This document shows, piece by piece, positions 16,257 to 26,464 of a DNA stretch of 64,000 nt (within the stretch, counting starts at the first letter, position 1; each line of letters opens with the position of its first letter). Location: the NCBI GenBank assembly GCA_963650385.1, contig CAVJLL010000002.1, forward strand, positions 43,993 through 107,992. The letters run 5' to 3'. This DNA is from CAG-791 sp963650385. Its GTDB lineage: Bacteria; Bacillota; Clostridia; Lachnospirales; Lachnospiraceae. The translations under genes were made by a program, and so were the position numbers. The notes under the pieces are model-generated. The model did not search any database. It was not told where the DNA came from and was given only the letters and a program-made list of their open reading frames with translations.

Positions 16257-17294
16257 TCAATACACCTGCGTACCAACAGTCTCCTCCATCAAAAGCTCCG
16301 TAAATCTCTGTGCCCCTTCTCCGCTCAAATGCCACTCATCCGCGAAATTTCCGGCCTCACTCCGGTCAAACCGGCGAACACTCTCTGCAGATGCATCCGA
16401 AACCAGTGTATTGTAGTCATAATATGCAGCCCCTTCCTGCGACAAGAGTTGTTCCAGCATTTCTGCATACCGGTCATAATCCGGCACTGCCTCCGTCATG
16501 AAATCCGGCATCGGCGTTGCAAAGAAAACAAGCTCAGCGCCATTTGCCCGGCACATATCCAGAATATCTTCCATCGCCTGCCGGGATCTCTCCGGCAAAA
16601 CTACCTGTCCACTCTCATCCGCTAGCTCATGAAAGGAATCATCCTCCAGTACCTCTTTCTCCAGAGATTGAAACTCCTCTGAGCTCATACCATCCTTTGC
16701 CACAAATCCGCCTGCTGCAATGCGGTTCAGGTAATCCTCTGAGCAAAGCGTTCTGATATTTTCCTTTATCTCTGACAAGGACGATGCATACTGCTCTCCC
16801 TTTCGAAGCGGCAGAAGGCTGTTGACGTAGTACTCCTGTGACGTTGCTCGCAAGAGATACCTCACCTTATTCCATGAGAGCTTCATTGCATCTGAAACGA
16901 TATAGATGCTCTCCAGGTTCACATCCTCTGCCATCAGCAGCGAATAATCCAGAGATACATACATCTTGGAAATCTCCGGATGCACCTTCAGTACTTCCCG
17001 CACCAGCGCGGCCGTTGCCGCCGGCGGCTGCTGCGAAGATGTAATATTCACCGCCGTTCCTCCAATCCGCTCGGATACAATCGACGGATCAATTCCCTGC
17101 AAAACCTGCGATCCACCGACAAAGCACGTATCAATATGCTCGTCTGAATACATCTGATTCAGAATGCGGCGTCCCCAGGCAGAAGGTTCCCTGCACAGCA
17201 GAAGCGCAATCAGCCATTCTGCCAGAACAAAAAGCCCGATAAAAAGTCCGATCTGCGCTGCACGTTTTATGATTCTTTTTCTTTTATTCTGCAT
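16257..17294 (-). CDS. Membrane-anchored SGNH-type hydrolase/acyltransferase domain
   Basis: 345 residues with one N-terminal helix (residues 12-32) and an outside SGNH fold. Block I is CFVGGSQVLQGIDPS, with serine as nucleophile; block V is FADEWHLSGEGAQRF, giving the D-x-x-H pair near the C-terminus. Similar AlgJ/AlgX/PatB-type proteins complete O-acetylation of surface glycans after an MBOAT protein brings the acetyl group across the membrane. No MBOAT gene is adjacent here; the nearest are at 31.3, 44.3 and 57.0 kb. It lies nine bases downstream of the large membrane protein at 17304 and is probably cotranscribed. Confidence 0.8.
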   Translation of the reverse strand: MQNKRKRIIKRAAQIGLFIGLFVLAEWLIALLLCREPSAWGRRILNQMYSDEHIDTCFVGGSQVLQGIDPSIVSERIGGTAVNITSSQQPPAATAALVREVLKVHPEISKMYVSLDYSLLMAEDVNLESIYIVSDAMKLSWNKVRYLLRATSQEYYVNSLLPLRKGEQYASSLSEIKENIRTLCSEDYLNRIAAGGFVAKDGMSSEEFQSLEKEVLEDDSFHELADESGQVVLPERSRQAMEDILDMCRANGAELVFFATPMPDFMTEAVPDYDRYAEMLEQLLSQEGAAYYDYNTLVSDASAESVRRFDRSEAGNFADEWHLSGEGAQRFTELLMEETVGTQVY

Positions 17295-17303
17295 ATCGCT
17301 CTG

Positions 17304-19601
17304 CTATTTCCGAACAATCCGCCACCGCTGATCTTCTTCCCCCGTGCAGGCCGACAAGGAAAGCCCTCCGGCCCCTTCCGGATCCCGCGTTACCGCCAGC
17401 TCCTTCGCATCTACCACGTGGATCAGATAATATACATCATCGATTTCTGTTCTCCGCACATATACACTTTGCTCACTCGAATGCACCATTCCGCTGAGTA
17501 CAGCAGGAAATGATGAATCTGACGAATAGCGAATTACAGCATCCTCTGCCGTAAGTGTCTCCCCTTCCTCCGTCACAAGCCAGCAGTCATCACCGTATTC
17601 AGACAAAATGACCCGAACAGAAGTCGGTTCCCATCCAGACTCGTCTGCAGCATCCGCCGCCTCGAGAACATAGGGTCCTTCACTTAACCGCACATATCGA
17701 TGCTCATTTTGATAGTTCCGGTATGCCGCGGTACCTCCCTCGCATTCCGTCTGCACAAACAGCGACCGCATCCACCCCAGATTCCTTGAACCAGCAAAAA
17801 TAATTCCTCCGCCGACCAGTACAATCAAAATCACTACACCAAGTTCGCAATTCTTCCAGTCCTTCAAATGCGCCAGCCGAGAAACAATCGGTCTGCCGCC
17901 GGCTGCGCAATCATATGTCCCATGCTCTTTCAATACATGCGCATAGCCGCATACTGCTATCGGAATCAGCAGCATGAAATACGGGAAGGTATATTGCGCC
18001 TTTGCCTCCCAGAACGTATGAAACACAAATCCGCCCAGAAACGTCAGCAGATAATACATCGTCGAAGGTTCCCAACCCGCAGATCTATTCCTTATGCCCT
18101 GCAGGAAATACGCCGCACAGCCAAAGAGAATGAAGAACTGCAGCCGGTTCAGCACACTGCTCACCATTCCCGTCCCCGTCGCGGACAGCAGAGACCGAAT
18201 CCATCGCGGATAGACAACCGCGCTTCGCATGGAATTGACACACCAACTCGACTGAAAATCCGGATTATTCCACTGAGAAGCATTCTTCCCCGCAAAAAAC
18301 GAAAGCGCCCCTGCCGGATCCTCCCGAAACTCCGTCAGGCGTTCCTTCAGATACTCCTTCACCACAGGATCCTGACGTTCCTTGCTAGAATTGGCATCAT
18401 GGTAGGAATTCACATTATAGCCATTGTACCAGCCATTGAATCGTCCCGGATTTTCCTGCAGTCCCATCGCCACCCAGGACAGCGACGAAATACCGCTTCC
18501 CAGATCCATTCCGGTGGCCTTTTCCGCGCACTTTGTAATCGCTCGGCCGGAAAACAGTAAAATCCCTGCCAGCGCAGACACCAGTAAAAAGAGCTGCACG
18601 CCCATGCAGAGCCTTGATAGCCACGGCTCCTGCCCATCCCTCGCCATTCCTTCGCATCGATCACTGCCGGATTTCATAACCAGCAGAATCACAACGATCA
18701 GCAATGCCACTACATTGATCATGTAATTCTGCTTCAATGCGACGGCCAGAAATGCCTCCAGAATAATCTGCGCCAGCTTTCCCCACTGCCGCAGCAGCTC
18801 ATACCGGCGGCAGGATTTCCTTCCCCCATTTGCAGAAGTCGGCCCCATTCCCCATGCATCCGCCAGTTCCAATGTGTGCCGAAACGCCAGCAGGGATAAA
18901 CACAAGCCAATCAACGTCCCGTAAACAAATGCGGTATATAGAACAGCCGGCAGAAAAATCAAGCCGATAACCAAAAGGCCCAGCTGGGCCAAATGCGAAT
19001 ACCCCTCTCGCTCTGCCAGTACCGTCATCGTCTGGTAAATCACAATCAGGGCAAAGACATTCAACAGCTGAAACAGCAGGTAGTTATAAGATCCAAAGAC
19101 ATGTGCAAACAGATACAGAATCAGAACCAGGCCAAGCTGATTGGGATATTCGTCAATGTATCCTCCCCGTTCAAACGCGTAAAAGTCATGATTCATCATA
19201 GAATTGACAATATCGCAAACGGTGCGCTGATCATTCACGGGAATCTTCTGTAAAATCAACAGGACCGCAGCGCACACGATGCCCAGCAAAACCAGAACAT
19301 TTCGTCTACAGCGGCCATAAAATTCATCGTCTTCATTAATGCGGATCTCAAATCTGCGAAGCCACTCCGCCTTGCTCCGCAGAAGACAAAAGAGCGCAAG
19401 AAAAAGAATAACGAAGAGCATATTGCACACAAATGAATCACGCACCAGCCAGGTATGCTCTGCTGCATTCATCACCGATGTGGAAAATCCTGCCAGATAG
19501 AGCAGATAGAAAATGACACAGCCTGCGAGCAGCAGGACAAGCCGGTTCCCCGCTCTCCCCCCCAGGTTCATCAATTTCTTTCCAAGCTGCCTAACCTTCA
19601 T
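17304..19601 (-). CDS. Large GT-C-like membrane protein with C-terminal outside domain
   Basis: 765 residues. The frame opens earlier, but AGGAG six bases before the ATG at 19601, two bases past the upstream stop, fixes the start. About twelve to thirteen helices are expected. The first large outside loop has NSMMNHDFYAFERGGYIDEYPNQLG, acidic as in GT-C enzymes. After residue 600 comes a soluble domain of about 160 residues with many Asp/Glu and a closing EEDQRWRIVRK. No named family is recognised; a polyprenyl-phosphate-dependent glycosyltransferase is the likeliest role. It contains an in-frame G7 run at 19557-19563 near the start. Confidence 0.7.
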   Translation of the reverse strand: MKVRQLGKKLMNLGGRAGNRLVLLLAGCVIFYLLYLAGFSTSVMNAAEHTWLVRDSFVCNMLFVILFLALFCLLRSKAEWLRRFEIRINEDDEFYGRCRRNVLVLLGIVCAAVLLILQKIPVNDQRTVCDIVNSMMNHDFYAFERGGYIDEYPNQLGLVLILYLFAHVFGSYNYLLFQLLNVFALIVIYQTMTVLAEREGYSHLAQLGLLVIGLIFLPAVLYTAFVYGTLIGLCLSLLAFRHTLELADAWGMGPTSANGGRKSCRRYELLRQWGKLAQIILEAFLAVALKQNYMINVVALLIVVILLVMKSGSDRCEGMARDGQEPWLSRLCMGVQLFLLVSALAGILLFSGRAITKCAEKATGMDLGSGISSLSWVAMGLQENPGRFNGWYNGYNVNSYHDANSSKERQDPVVKEYLKERLTEFREDPAGALSFFAGKNASQWNNPDFQSSWCVNSMRSAVVYPRWIRSLLSATGTGMVSSVLNRLQFFILFGCAAYFLQGIRNRSAGWEPSTMYYLLTFLGGFVFHTFWEAKAQYTFPYFMLLIPIAVCGYAHVLKEHGTYDCAAGGRPIVSRLAHLKDWKNCELGVVILIVLVGGGIIFAGSRNLGWMRSLFVQTECEGGTAAYRNYQNEHRYVRLSEGPYVLEAADAADESGWEPTSVRVILSEYGDDCWLVTEEGETLTAEDAVIRYSSDSSFPAVLSGMVHSSEQSVYVRRTEIDDVYYLIHVVDAKELAVTRDPEGAGGLSLSACTGEEDQRWRIVRK

Positions 19602-19603
19602 TC

Positions 19604-20977
19604 TCACTCCTGTGCCTTCGTTTTTGCTGCAAATTTCTCCACAGTGCCGGTCACAATCGCCAGCACTGTGAAAATGGTCACGCCAAGCGCTCGATATACG
19701 AGTCTCGGATGAATGTAGCTGTGATTGGCAGTGCAGTAATACCACACGAGCGGCAGCATCGCTATAACCAACAGCTCCGCATAAAAGACTCTCTGCTCAA
19801 ACGATGCCTCTGTCTGCCTGCCACTGCTCACAGCCGCGATCGACTGAAGCCTTTGCCGTAGGAACATAACTAATATCACTGCAGCAAGCAACATGAACAA
19901 CACCACATAGGCGCGTTTTCCCAGAGCATATCGAATCAGATACACGACCGTCCCCATGCGGGACAGCTGTTCTTCTCCGGTTTGTGTCCCCGAGCGCTCC
20001 ATGATTTTCCCTGCCGCCGCGGTCAGAATATTGACTCTGCACAAAACAGACCCGTAAATCCATTTCTCCGCCCACATACCGGCATAACCGATTGCCCACC
20101 AGATTCCCGGACATAGGACATCTCTGCATATTCTACAAATCAGACCTCGGTGCGGCCTCCCGTCCGATCTCTGTTTTCTCGCCAACAGAATCAGAAATAC
20201 AAGCGGCACTCCAAAGGTCACAACAGGATAGGTCAGAAAGTCAAAATAAGACGTCAATGCTCCCACCAGCATAAAAAAGGTGCATATATTCCTCAGCTTT
20301 CCGTTTTTCATCAGCAGGAAGAGCGCCGCTCCCATGGACAGATAGTAACACGGCGCATATTGGAGACTGACACCCATCGTTCCCATATTCCAGAATGCAG
20401 CCATCGCAGCAAAGGCTGGGATATACCTAGTCAGCCTCCTCTTCTGCATCACACATACAACCGTGATCAGCAGACACAGCTCCAGAATCTGATTCAGAAT
20501 TCGGAAATCCGCGTAGCTGAAAAGCTCAAAAAAAGGTCTTAAAATCACCAGATATCCATGCCAGTAAATAGGATAGGTATCGATCTGTGCCTCATCCATT
20601 GAATTCCCGTTCAGCGTTCCAAAGAGGATCAGACCGCCCGCATCCTGCCCCGGAAAGGAATAATTCGGCACCAACACAGCATCCTGCAGCGGATCATCCG
20701 AGGAATAGACAACCTTGGATAAAATCAAATCTTCAGTAGAATTGTCCAATGTGGCACTCACATATCCGTCCGCATATTGATACTGCGCTGTTTCCTGCAG
20801 CAGAATATAAGCGCCATTGCTGATATGTCTGCGCATCGGCTCTGTCGGCAGCAGATAACTCAGAATAATCAGCAGCATTCCAACAATGCCGCACACCACC
20901 AGCAGGAGAATTCTCCTGCCTGCCGCGGCCAATTGTTCTTTAACGGTCTCGCCTTCCGGCATCATCTCTTTTTTCAT
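19604..20977 (-). CDS. Polytopic membrane protein of glycan locus, family not recognised
   Basis: 457 residues with about ten helices and a long first outside loop (residues 45-145) containing NSTEDLILSKVVYSSDDPLQ and LFGTLNGNSMDEAQIDTYPI. That topology, with one large loop after helix 1, is found in several GT-C and YfhO-like proteins, but the acidic catalytic pair is not obvious. The start codon overlaps the stop of the upstream gene (ATGA) and its own stop lies two bases before the next start, so the three genes 17304-22632 form a translationally coupled set. A role in decorating or handling lipid-linked sugar is inferred from context only. Confidence 0.7.
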   Translation of the reverse strand: MKKEMMPEGETVKEQLAAAGRRILLLVVCGIVGMLLIILSYLLPTEPMRRHISNGAYILLQETAQYQYADGYVSATLDNSTEDLILSKVVYSSDDPLQDAVLVPNYSFPGQDAGGLILFGTLNGNSMDEAQIDTYPIYWHGYLVILRPFFELFSYADFRILNQILELCLLITVVCVMQKRRLTRYIPAFAAMAAFWNMGTMGVSLQYAPCYYLSMGAALFLLMKNGKLRNICTFFMLVGALTSYFDFLTYPVVTFGVPLVFLILLARKQRSDGRPHRGLICRICRDVLCPGIWWAIGYAGMWAEKWIYGSVLCRVNILTAAAGKIMERSGTQTGEEQLSRMGTVVYLIRYALGKRAYVVLFMLLAAVILVMFLRQRLQSIAAVSSGRQTEASFEQRVFYAELLVIAMLPLVWYYCTANHSYIHPRLVYRALGVTIFTVLAIVTGTVEKFAAKTKAQE

Positions 20978-22632
20978 ACAGCTGCCTTCTGGTACAGGGT
21001 AAACCGGTCATTTTGGAACACAATCTCATAACTGCCTGTGTCATCCAGCTCTTCCTGAATACGCGGCTGCGTGTTGTACACACTCATCAATACATAATCC
21101 GCCAGTTCCAGTCGCTCCGGATCATCGTCATCCCAGTAATAAGAATACACATCCGTATAATAGTAGAGCACTCTCGGTTTCAGGAAGTAAACTACATCCT
21201 CTGAATCCAGATTGGTACGAATATACTCAAACGCCTCCTGCGCATCCGCTGTCATCGCTTCATTCATGTTGTATCCACGGCATTGTACTGCGTATACGGC
21301 TGTCAAGGACTGTGCAAGTGTTAGCAGCAGCACCGTCATGCCTGCCCCGCAGCAAAACCTGCAGAAGAAGTCCGCCGGCCGCTCTGCCAACCGGTGACGT
21401 ACAACCTTCATCAGATACCGAACTGCATAATAGGCAAACAGCAGCATCAAAGGATAAAACGTCAGAACAAACGAAGACCGGTAATAATCATAGAACAGCA
21501 GCATCAGAATCATTCCGCAGATATAGAACCCAAAGTATAGCTCATGCCAGCGTTTCTCACATAGAACGCTGATTAAAATGCCTGCCGCAGTCAGAATTAA
21601 GAGTGCCGTTCCGCATACACACACAATGACAGCAATAATCGGACGAACGCCGCTCCCGAAAAAGCCCTGGAAAATGCCGTAATACCGCTGCACGCCGTTC
21701 AAGAATCTCCAGGATTCAAACGTGAAATAATCCTTATACGAGCCGCCGGAAGGAAGGAGAAAGTAATCTGCAATGTGCATGCACACGATATAGCCAGCGT
21801 ACGGTAAGCATAAAATCGCAGCTCTTAAGCCCGCCTTGTTGATACTCTTCCGCTGTATAACGAATCGCACGACCTGAATGACATCGTACCCAAGAAGTGC
21901 CAGTAATAGCCCCTCGCACAATGTTTTTGTCATGACAGAACAGCAAATAAGCATCCCGCTGCCAACAGCAAGGAGACACATTTTCTGCAAATTGGCCGAG
22001 CCCGATTTCTCTCGCTCTCTGATATACAAGTCAATGCAATTCAGCGCAGCCATTCCCCAGAAAAAGCTGACCAGGTCCGCCTCAGTCGAATTGACATCTG
22101 AAATATAGACATAATTCCACAGCACAAAGCAGCTGATGAACACCGCCCTGGATAAAGAGACTCTCCGCCTCATGAAATACACCAGAAACGCTGCACCCGC
22201 CGCCACAACAACTGATTCATACACCTTCAGCAGCATGATCGGAAAACTGTGAAATATAGCATAGACCGGTGCAATCATCAACGCCCACATCCAGGGATAT
22301 ACATCCGCACCGATTACGCAGGAGTGATCAATAATGAAAATATTCTTCTCATACCATTCCGGTATCGTCCCCGTCACAATTGCACGTGCCTGCGCATAAT
22401 ACTGGCTGAAATCGCCCCCCCAACTTTTACCTTGATAAATCACACCAATGCAGAACAGAAACGACACCGCAGCACATACCAGTGCAGCAGCTAGCGTTTT
22501 TCTTGCATCAATCCAGTGTGCCACTCCGGATACCGCCTTCCGAACAGCCGGGACAAACAAATATGCCAGCAAAAGCACCACTAAGGGAAGGTATAATCTG
22601 GTCCGATATAAATCCATAAAATAAGAATCCAC
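20974..22632 (-). CDS. GT-C-type membrane glycosyltransferase, putative
   Basis: 552 residues from a GTG start with GGAG six bases before it. The first outside loop reads YQGKSWGGDFSQYYAQARAI, in which the DFSQYY aspartate stands where GT87/GT39-like GT-C enzymes carry the catalytic acid. About eleven helices follow, with DYYRSSFVLTFYPLMLLFAY near residue 390, and a C-terminal outside domain of about 100 residues (EAFEYIRTNLDSEDVVYFLK). It probably uses a polyprenyl-phosphate sugar. An in-frame G7 run (22415-22421) lies in the codons for SWGGD, next to the catalytic loop. Confidence 0.75.
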   Translation of the reverse strand: MDSYFMDLYRTRLYLPLVVLLLAYLFVPAVRKAVSGVAHWIDARKTLAAALVCAAVSFLFCIGVIYQGKSWGGDFSQYYAQARAIVTGTIPEWYEKNIFIIDHSCVIGADVYPWMWALMIAPVYAIFHSFPIMLLKVYESVVVAAGAAFLVYFMRRRVSLSRAVFISCFVLWNYVYISDVNSTEADLVSFFWGMAALNCIDLYIREREKSGSANLQKMCLLAVGSGMLICCSVMTKTLCEGLLLALLGYDVIQVVRFVIQRKSINKAGLRAAILCLPYAGYIVCMHIADYFLLPSGGSYKDYFTFESWRFLNGVQRYYGIFQGFFGSGVRPIIAVIVCVCGTALLILTAAGILISVLCEKRWHELYFGFYICGMILMLLFYDYYRSSFVLTFYPLMLLFAYYAVRYLMKVVRHRLAERPADFFCRFCCGAGMTVLLLTLAQSLTAVYAVQCRGYNMNEAMTADAQEAFEYIRTNLDSEDVVYFLKPRVLYYYTDVYSYYWDDDDPERLELADYVLMSVYNTQPRIQEELDDTGSYEIVFQNDRFTLYQKAAV

Positions 22633-22669
22633 GTATTTCTCCGTTCTCGCCTGCAGTATAACAGCAGGC

Positions 22670-24310
22670 CTATATTGTTTTTTTTCGGGAATTACAACAC
22701 TCTATAGCTGCCGCAGCAACAATACTCCCATAAAAGCCGAATATATACGTCCACACCCCCGTACTCACTAAGCCACGAACATATTCAACTCTCCCGATTT
22801 TTCCTTCAAATTTCACCATCTGAGTTTCCGGATTCTTATAGTTTAATACACGTACACTTGCATCTTTCTGTAACCGATTCTCTTCTTCGTATGACAGATA
22901 TGTTCCCTCTTTTTGCTCTTCTCCCGCATCCGTATCTGTCCGACAGACATAATAGGCCTGAACAACCTTTGTCTGCTTGATATATAGTAATCCACATACG
23001 ATGCAGGTTACTGCCCCTATGATAAAAGCTGCGGCTCGAACCCTGTGCCCCACTTGTTTTACATCTGCAATCCATGTCCGCGCTTTTACAACAGGTATCT
23101 CCATCTGTATTTCCGGTATTTTCTTCCATCTATTCAGTACACAATAGGTGTTCCTTCCCTTACATAATTCGAAAAGAAAATGCCCCAGAAAAATCAATGA
23201 CACATTTTTAAAAGATGTATTAAATGCAAATGGTTCTGACATCGCACCGACCAAACACGATAACGTTATTGCCAGCTCTAAAACGTTTTCCACTGTCCAT
23301 ACATATTCATTTCTTTTAAGTTCATTATGGATATAAAAAAAATACCCTAAAACCAATAGGACAAATGCGATAATTCCACCATGAAACAGTAAATTAGCGT
23401 AGGAGCAGTCCAATGTATAGATATACAGCAAGCCGTTGGGATTCTGTCCAAACAAAGAAATTCCATAATTGGTAAAGAAAAACCTTGTCAGAGATGGACG
23501 ATGTGTCATCAGTTTTTCTATAAAATTAAATGCATCTCCTTTTAAGATCAGGGGCAATAATATAGATGCTCCTGCTTCCAGCGGAAGCAATGCAGTTACT
23601 GTAATTCTCAGCATTCTATGCACGCGATACGAGTTTTGTCGTCTGTCAAACAGCAAAACCATCACAAAAATCCAGAATGCAATGAACATAATCATCCCTG
23701 TTGTACTCAGGGAATACATAAAAATATAAATTGCCCACACACTTGATAGGACAAAAGCCTTCCATAAGCGTCGGACATCCTTCACACAATACACATAGAC
23801 TAAGTAAAATACCACAACATTATAGGAAATCTGGAGCACATTGGGGTGCACATATCCCATGGCCCAACGAAACACATAGCCTAATCCAAACTTGTTATGT
23901 ACGACAAAATCAAACGAACGAACTCCCAAAAGATGTGTCCAGATCTGAAGAATAAAACAGGCAGGCCAAAAAACAGTCCCTATCTTCATAGCCCGCCGGA
24001 CTGGAACACCTTTCATCATGACGAGCATGCTTAAAACAAGCCATAACGAATCCATTCCTGTATTCAGTCTGTTAATTACAGCCAGTGACAATACCCCAAG
24101 AACTGCTATCCACTCCATTGATGTAAATGCAGTTACCATCAGTTTTCCAAATATAAACGCACTTGCAATCAAAAGTCCAAGCTTATAAATGCTTCCATCG
24201 GCAAATCCAAACCCTTTAACCAACAGCAATGTGATATAGTAGCCATAAAACATGATTTCCGGGACTGAGATATGGACAGTATTCAATATTGGCCTTGTCT
24301 TTTTATTCAT
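22670..24310 (-). CDS. Wzy-like polysaccharide polymerase / O-antigen ligase family, extended C-terminus
   Basis: 546 residues. The first 400 form about eleven or twelve helices with the pattern of Wzy/O-antigen polymerases, including a large outside loop between residues 250 and 300 (LKGDAFNFIEKLMTHRPSL, FFTNYGISLFGQNPNG). The last 125 residues add two helices flanking an outside domain rich in charged residues (YVCRTDTDAGEEQKEG onward), which is not usual for Wzy. Such enzymes join repeat units on undecaprenyl pyrophosphate. It is the only polymerase candidate seen in the window. From here to 38.0 kb the DNA is visibly more AT-rich than its surroundings. Confidence 0.75.
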   Translation of the reverse strand: MNKKTRPILNTVHISVPEIMFYGYYITLLLVKGFGFADGSIYKLGLLIASAFIFGKLMVTAFTSMEWIAVLGVLSLAVINRLNTGMDSLWLVLSMLVMMKGVPVRRAMKIGTVFWPACFILQIWTHLLGVRSFDFVVHNKFGLGYVFRWAMGYVHPNVLQISYNVVVFYLVYVYCVKDVRRLWKAFVLSSVWAIYIFMYSLSTTGMIMFIAFWIFVMVLLFDRRQNSYRVHRMLRITVTALLPLEAGASILLPLILKGDAFNFIEKLMTHRPSLTRFFFTNYGISLFGQNPNGLLYIYTLDCSYANLLFHGGIIAFVLLVLGYFFYIHNELKRNEYVWTVENVLELAITLSCLVGAMSEPFAFNTSFKNVSLIFLGHFLFELCKGRNTYCVLNRWKKIPEIQMEIPVVKARTWIADVKQVGHRVRAAAFIIGAVTCIVCGLLYIKQTKVVQAYYVCRTDTDAGEEQKEGTYLSYEEENRLQKDASVRVLNYKNPETQMVKFEGKIGRVEYVRGLVSTGVWTYIFGFYGSIVAAAAIECCNSRKKTI

Positions 24311-24382
24311 TATTAACTATCCGAATTGCGTGAGGGTGGCTCTAATAAAACGCCCTCTACGTGATCAATAATTGTGTGGAAT

Positions 24383-25276
24383 TCAGGATTTTCTATAACG
24401 AGTCGCTATCGGATAATCAAACCCATTTTTAATCTGTGCTTCCGAAAGCGGCATCAGTTTTAATATTTCAAAGTGTCCTCCGCTAATCTTTCTCTTTTTC
24501 TTCGATTTTGCAGGAGTTGAGGCACCGTGCTTATGAATAACAGCCTCGGTATGTACTGTTTTTGTATCCAATCCTGCCTTTTGCAGATACAACATCAAAG
24601 CATACTCTTCGTTATACAAGAAAGTTTCAGGGTACACATAATTGTAATGCTCCCAAAAATCAGGTGTCAGCATGTACCCCATCCCACAAACTCGAAAACA
24701 AGCACGATCTCTTTGTTCGCATTCATAGCTATTGGACCTATCCATTCTTTCGTCTGTTTCTGAGCAATCTTTTTTTATATCGCATCGTCTTCGAGCCTTC
24801 CGCTTATTATGTCGAGAAAGCATAAAAGACTTCACCATGCGCATCCACATCAACCTTTTCTTAAAAAAGATTGGTTTTGCAAAGCTGCCATCAATGTTAT
24901 AGACGCAAGGATTCAATACCCCGACACCGCTTTCATAGCCACTCACTAGCTCAGACAGAATGCCCGATGTGCTAAAGCAGAGATCCGAATTTGCCAGAAA
25001 AATATAATCGATTCCCTTACCTCTAAGGACCTGTATTCCGCAATTCATTCCTCCGGCAAAACCCACATTAGATTCCAACTGAACAAATGTAATCTCACCA
25101 TTGCGCATATCAAATGAATTCACATGCTCTTTGATATAAAACAATGAGTTATTACCCGAGCCATTGTCTACGACAACAATTGAAAACTGAACTTCCTTTT
25201 GCACCATTAACGAAGAAAGGCAGTTCAGCGTTTCCTTATAATTGATATAATTTAAAACAACAACTCCAACAACCAT
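24383..25276 (-). CDS. Glycosyltransferase family 2, rhamnosyltransferase-like
   Basis: 297 residues, GT-A fold. The start VGVVVLNYINYKETLNCLSS and the VVVDNGSGNNS segment bind the nucleotide; GYIFLANSDLCF-type NSD replaces the DxD motif as in many rhamnosyl- and galactofuranosyl-like GT2 enzymes, and NVGFAGGMNCGI is the conserved NxGxAGGxNxG block. Residues 150-200 hold a Lys/Arg/Cys-rich insert (HNKRKARRRCDIKKDCSETD) not usual in the family. It works on the cytoplasmic face during repeat-unit elongation. It is 18 bases downstream of the GT4 gene at 25295 and 72 bases before the polymerase. Confidence 0.85.
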   Translation of the reverse strand: MVVGVVVLNYINYKETLNCLSSLMVQKEVQFSIVVVDNGSGNNSLFYIKEHVNSFDMRNGEITFVQLESNVGFAGGMNCGIQVLRGKGIDYIFLANSDLCFSTSGILSELVSGYESGVGVLNPCVYNIDGSFAKPIFFKKRLMWMRMVKSFMLSRHNKRKARRRCDIKKDCSETDERMDRSNSYECEQRDRACFRVCGMGYMLTPDFWEHYNYVYPETFLYNEEYALMLYLQKAGLDTKTVHTEAVIHKHGASTPAKSKKKRKISGGHFEILKLMPLSEAQIKNGFDYPIATRYRKS

Positions 25277-25294
25277 CTCTGCTTCTACAAACTG

Positions 25295-26464
25295 TTATCT
25301 GTTCTTAAGAATGTCCGTAATAGCATTCCTATACTGTTCAAATCCGCAATTATTTTCCAGATAACAATATGCTTCTTTCCCGCACTCACAAATTCTATCT
25401 CTGCTTTCCAGGAGCCACAGAAGTTTGCACTTCAAATCATCTGTATCTCCGGCATGAAAGATTTCACCAGATTTTCCCGGCACAATATAGGATGCTGTTC
25501 CATTATCATCGCTGGAAATACAGGGAACACTGTACGACATAGCCTCCAGAGGGGAAATTGCCGCCGGTTCCTCTATACTTGGCAACACAAAAACATCGGC
25601 ACTTTGATATTCCTGTTCCATCTGCTGACTGTTCAAATTCTGCAGAAGCGAAACATATTCCTGCAGTTCGTTTTCCAGGATATACTTTTGCAAACGAATC
25701 ACATATGCACTTTGCTGTTCGTTTGAGCATTCTCCCACAAGACGCATATGAAGATCCCTGTGATTTTGAACAACTTGCTTCATCACTTCCAGCATCTGAA
25801 AATGCTGTTTTCGTTCTTCAAATCTCCCGACCACTAATAAATTTATTCTGTCATTCTGAAAATACGTCTTATCCTCTGGCCTGCAATGTCCTCTCATAAC
25901 GAATGGGACATAATGTGCCTCTTTATCCCGATATTTCTTTTGTTCCAGTTCTGATATTGGAACATATCTCCCACGCTGTAATACAGGTGTAATCCTTACT
26001 CTTGGGAAGAACGCACGCTGTCCCCATCGCTTAACTGCCGAAGACCTATTGTCCGTATATATCGGTGACTGGTTGTACAGAATCACAGGTATTCCCATGC
26101 ATTTGGCAATCCAGTAACAAAAAAACATGTATATTGATCGATCTCTGATGATTACAATATTCGGTCGGAATTCCTTCATCAAGACAACAAGCTTTCGTAC
26201 GGGCGGAAATGAATTTTGATCCTTTAAGTAATTCCTGTACTGTATATTGCTTTCCGAGGTGTTATTATCGTTTTTTCTTTTACATAATGTACTGATTCCA
26301 AGGATTATTGGTTCTAATACAGAATGATCTTCTATGGCTCCTTCCTTTCTCGACAGGAAACATACTTGATCTCCCTTTTCAAGCCACCCTTTAAGAATTG
26401 GATTCTGATTCGGGTGAAGTCGCGGAGCAATGTACATCACTCTCAATTTTATCGATTCACTCAC
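25295..26464 (-). CDS. Glycosyltransferase family 4
   Basis: 389 residues, GT-B fold. The donor lobe has LLVVGRFEERKQHFQMLEV and DVFVLPSIEEPAAISPLEAM with the E-x7-E pattern. The N-terminal lobe lacks the usual GGxE loop and reads MYIAPRLHPNQNPILKG instead, as in some WbuB/WfgS-like members. The GTG start at 26464 overlaps the end of the ABC transporter gene by eight bases and has GAGG six bases before it. It probably adds one residue of the repeat unit. Confidence 0.85.
   Translation of the reverse strand: MSESIKLRVMYIAPRLHPNQNPILKGWLEKGDQVCFLSRKEGAIEDHSVLEPIILGISTLCKRKNDNNTSESNIQYRNYLKDQNSFPPVRKLVVLMKEFRPNIVIIRDRSIYMFFCYWIAKCMGIPVILYNQSPIYTDNRSSAVKRWGQRAFFPRVRITPVLQRGRYVPISELEQKKYRDKEAHYVPFVMRGHCRPEDKTYFQNDRINLLVVGRFEERKQHFQMLEVMKQVVQNHRDLHMRLVGECSNEQQSAYVIRLQKYILENELQEYVSLLQNLNSQQMEQEYQSADVFVLPSIEEPAAISPLEAMSYSVPCISSDDNGTASYIVPGKSGEIFHAGDTDDLKCKLLWLLESRDRICECGKEAYCYLENNCGFEQYRNAITDILKNR

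Noticed and set aside
17304..17420. Ricin-type lectin domain suggested by the QRW near the C-terminus of the 765-residue membrane protein
   Set aside because: A single Q-x-W-like motif without the other two repeats of a beta-trefoil is too little.
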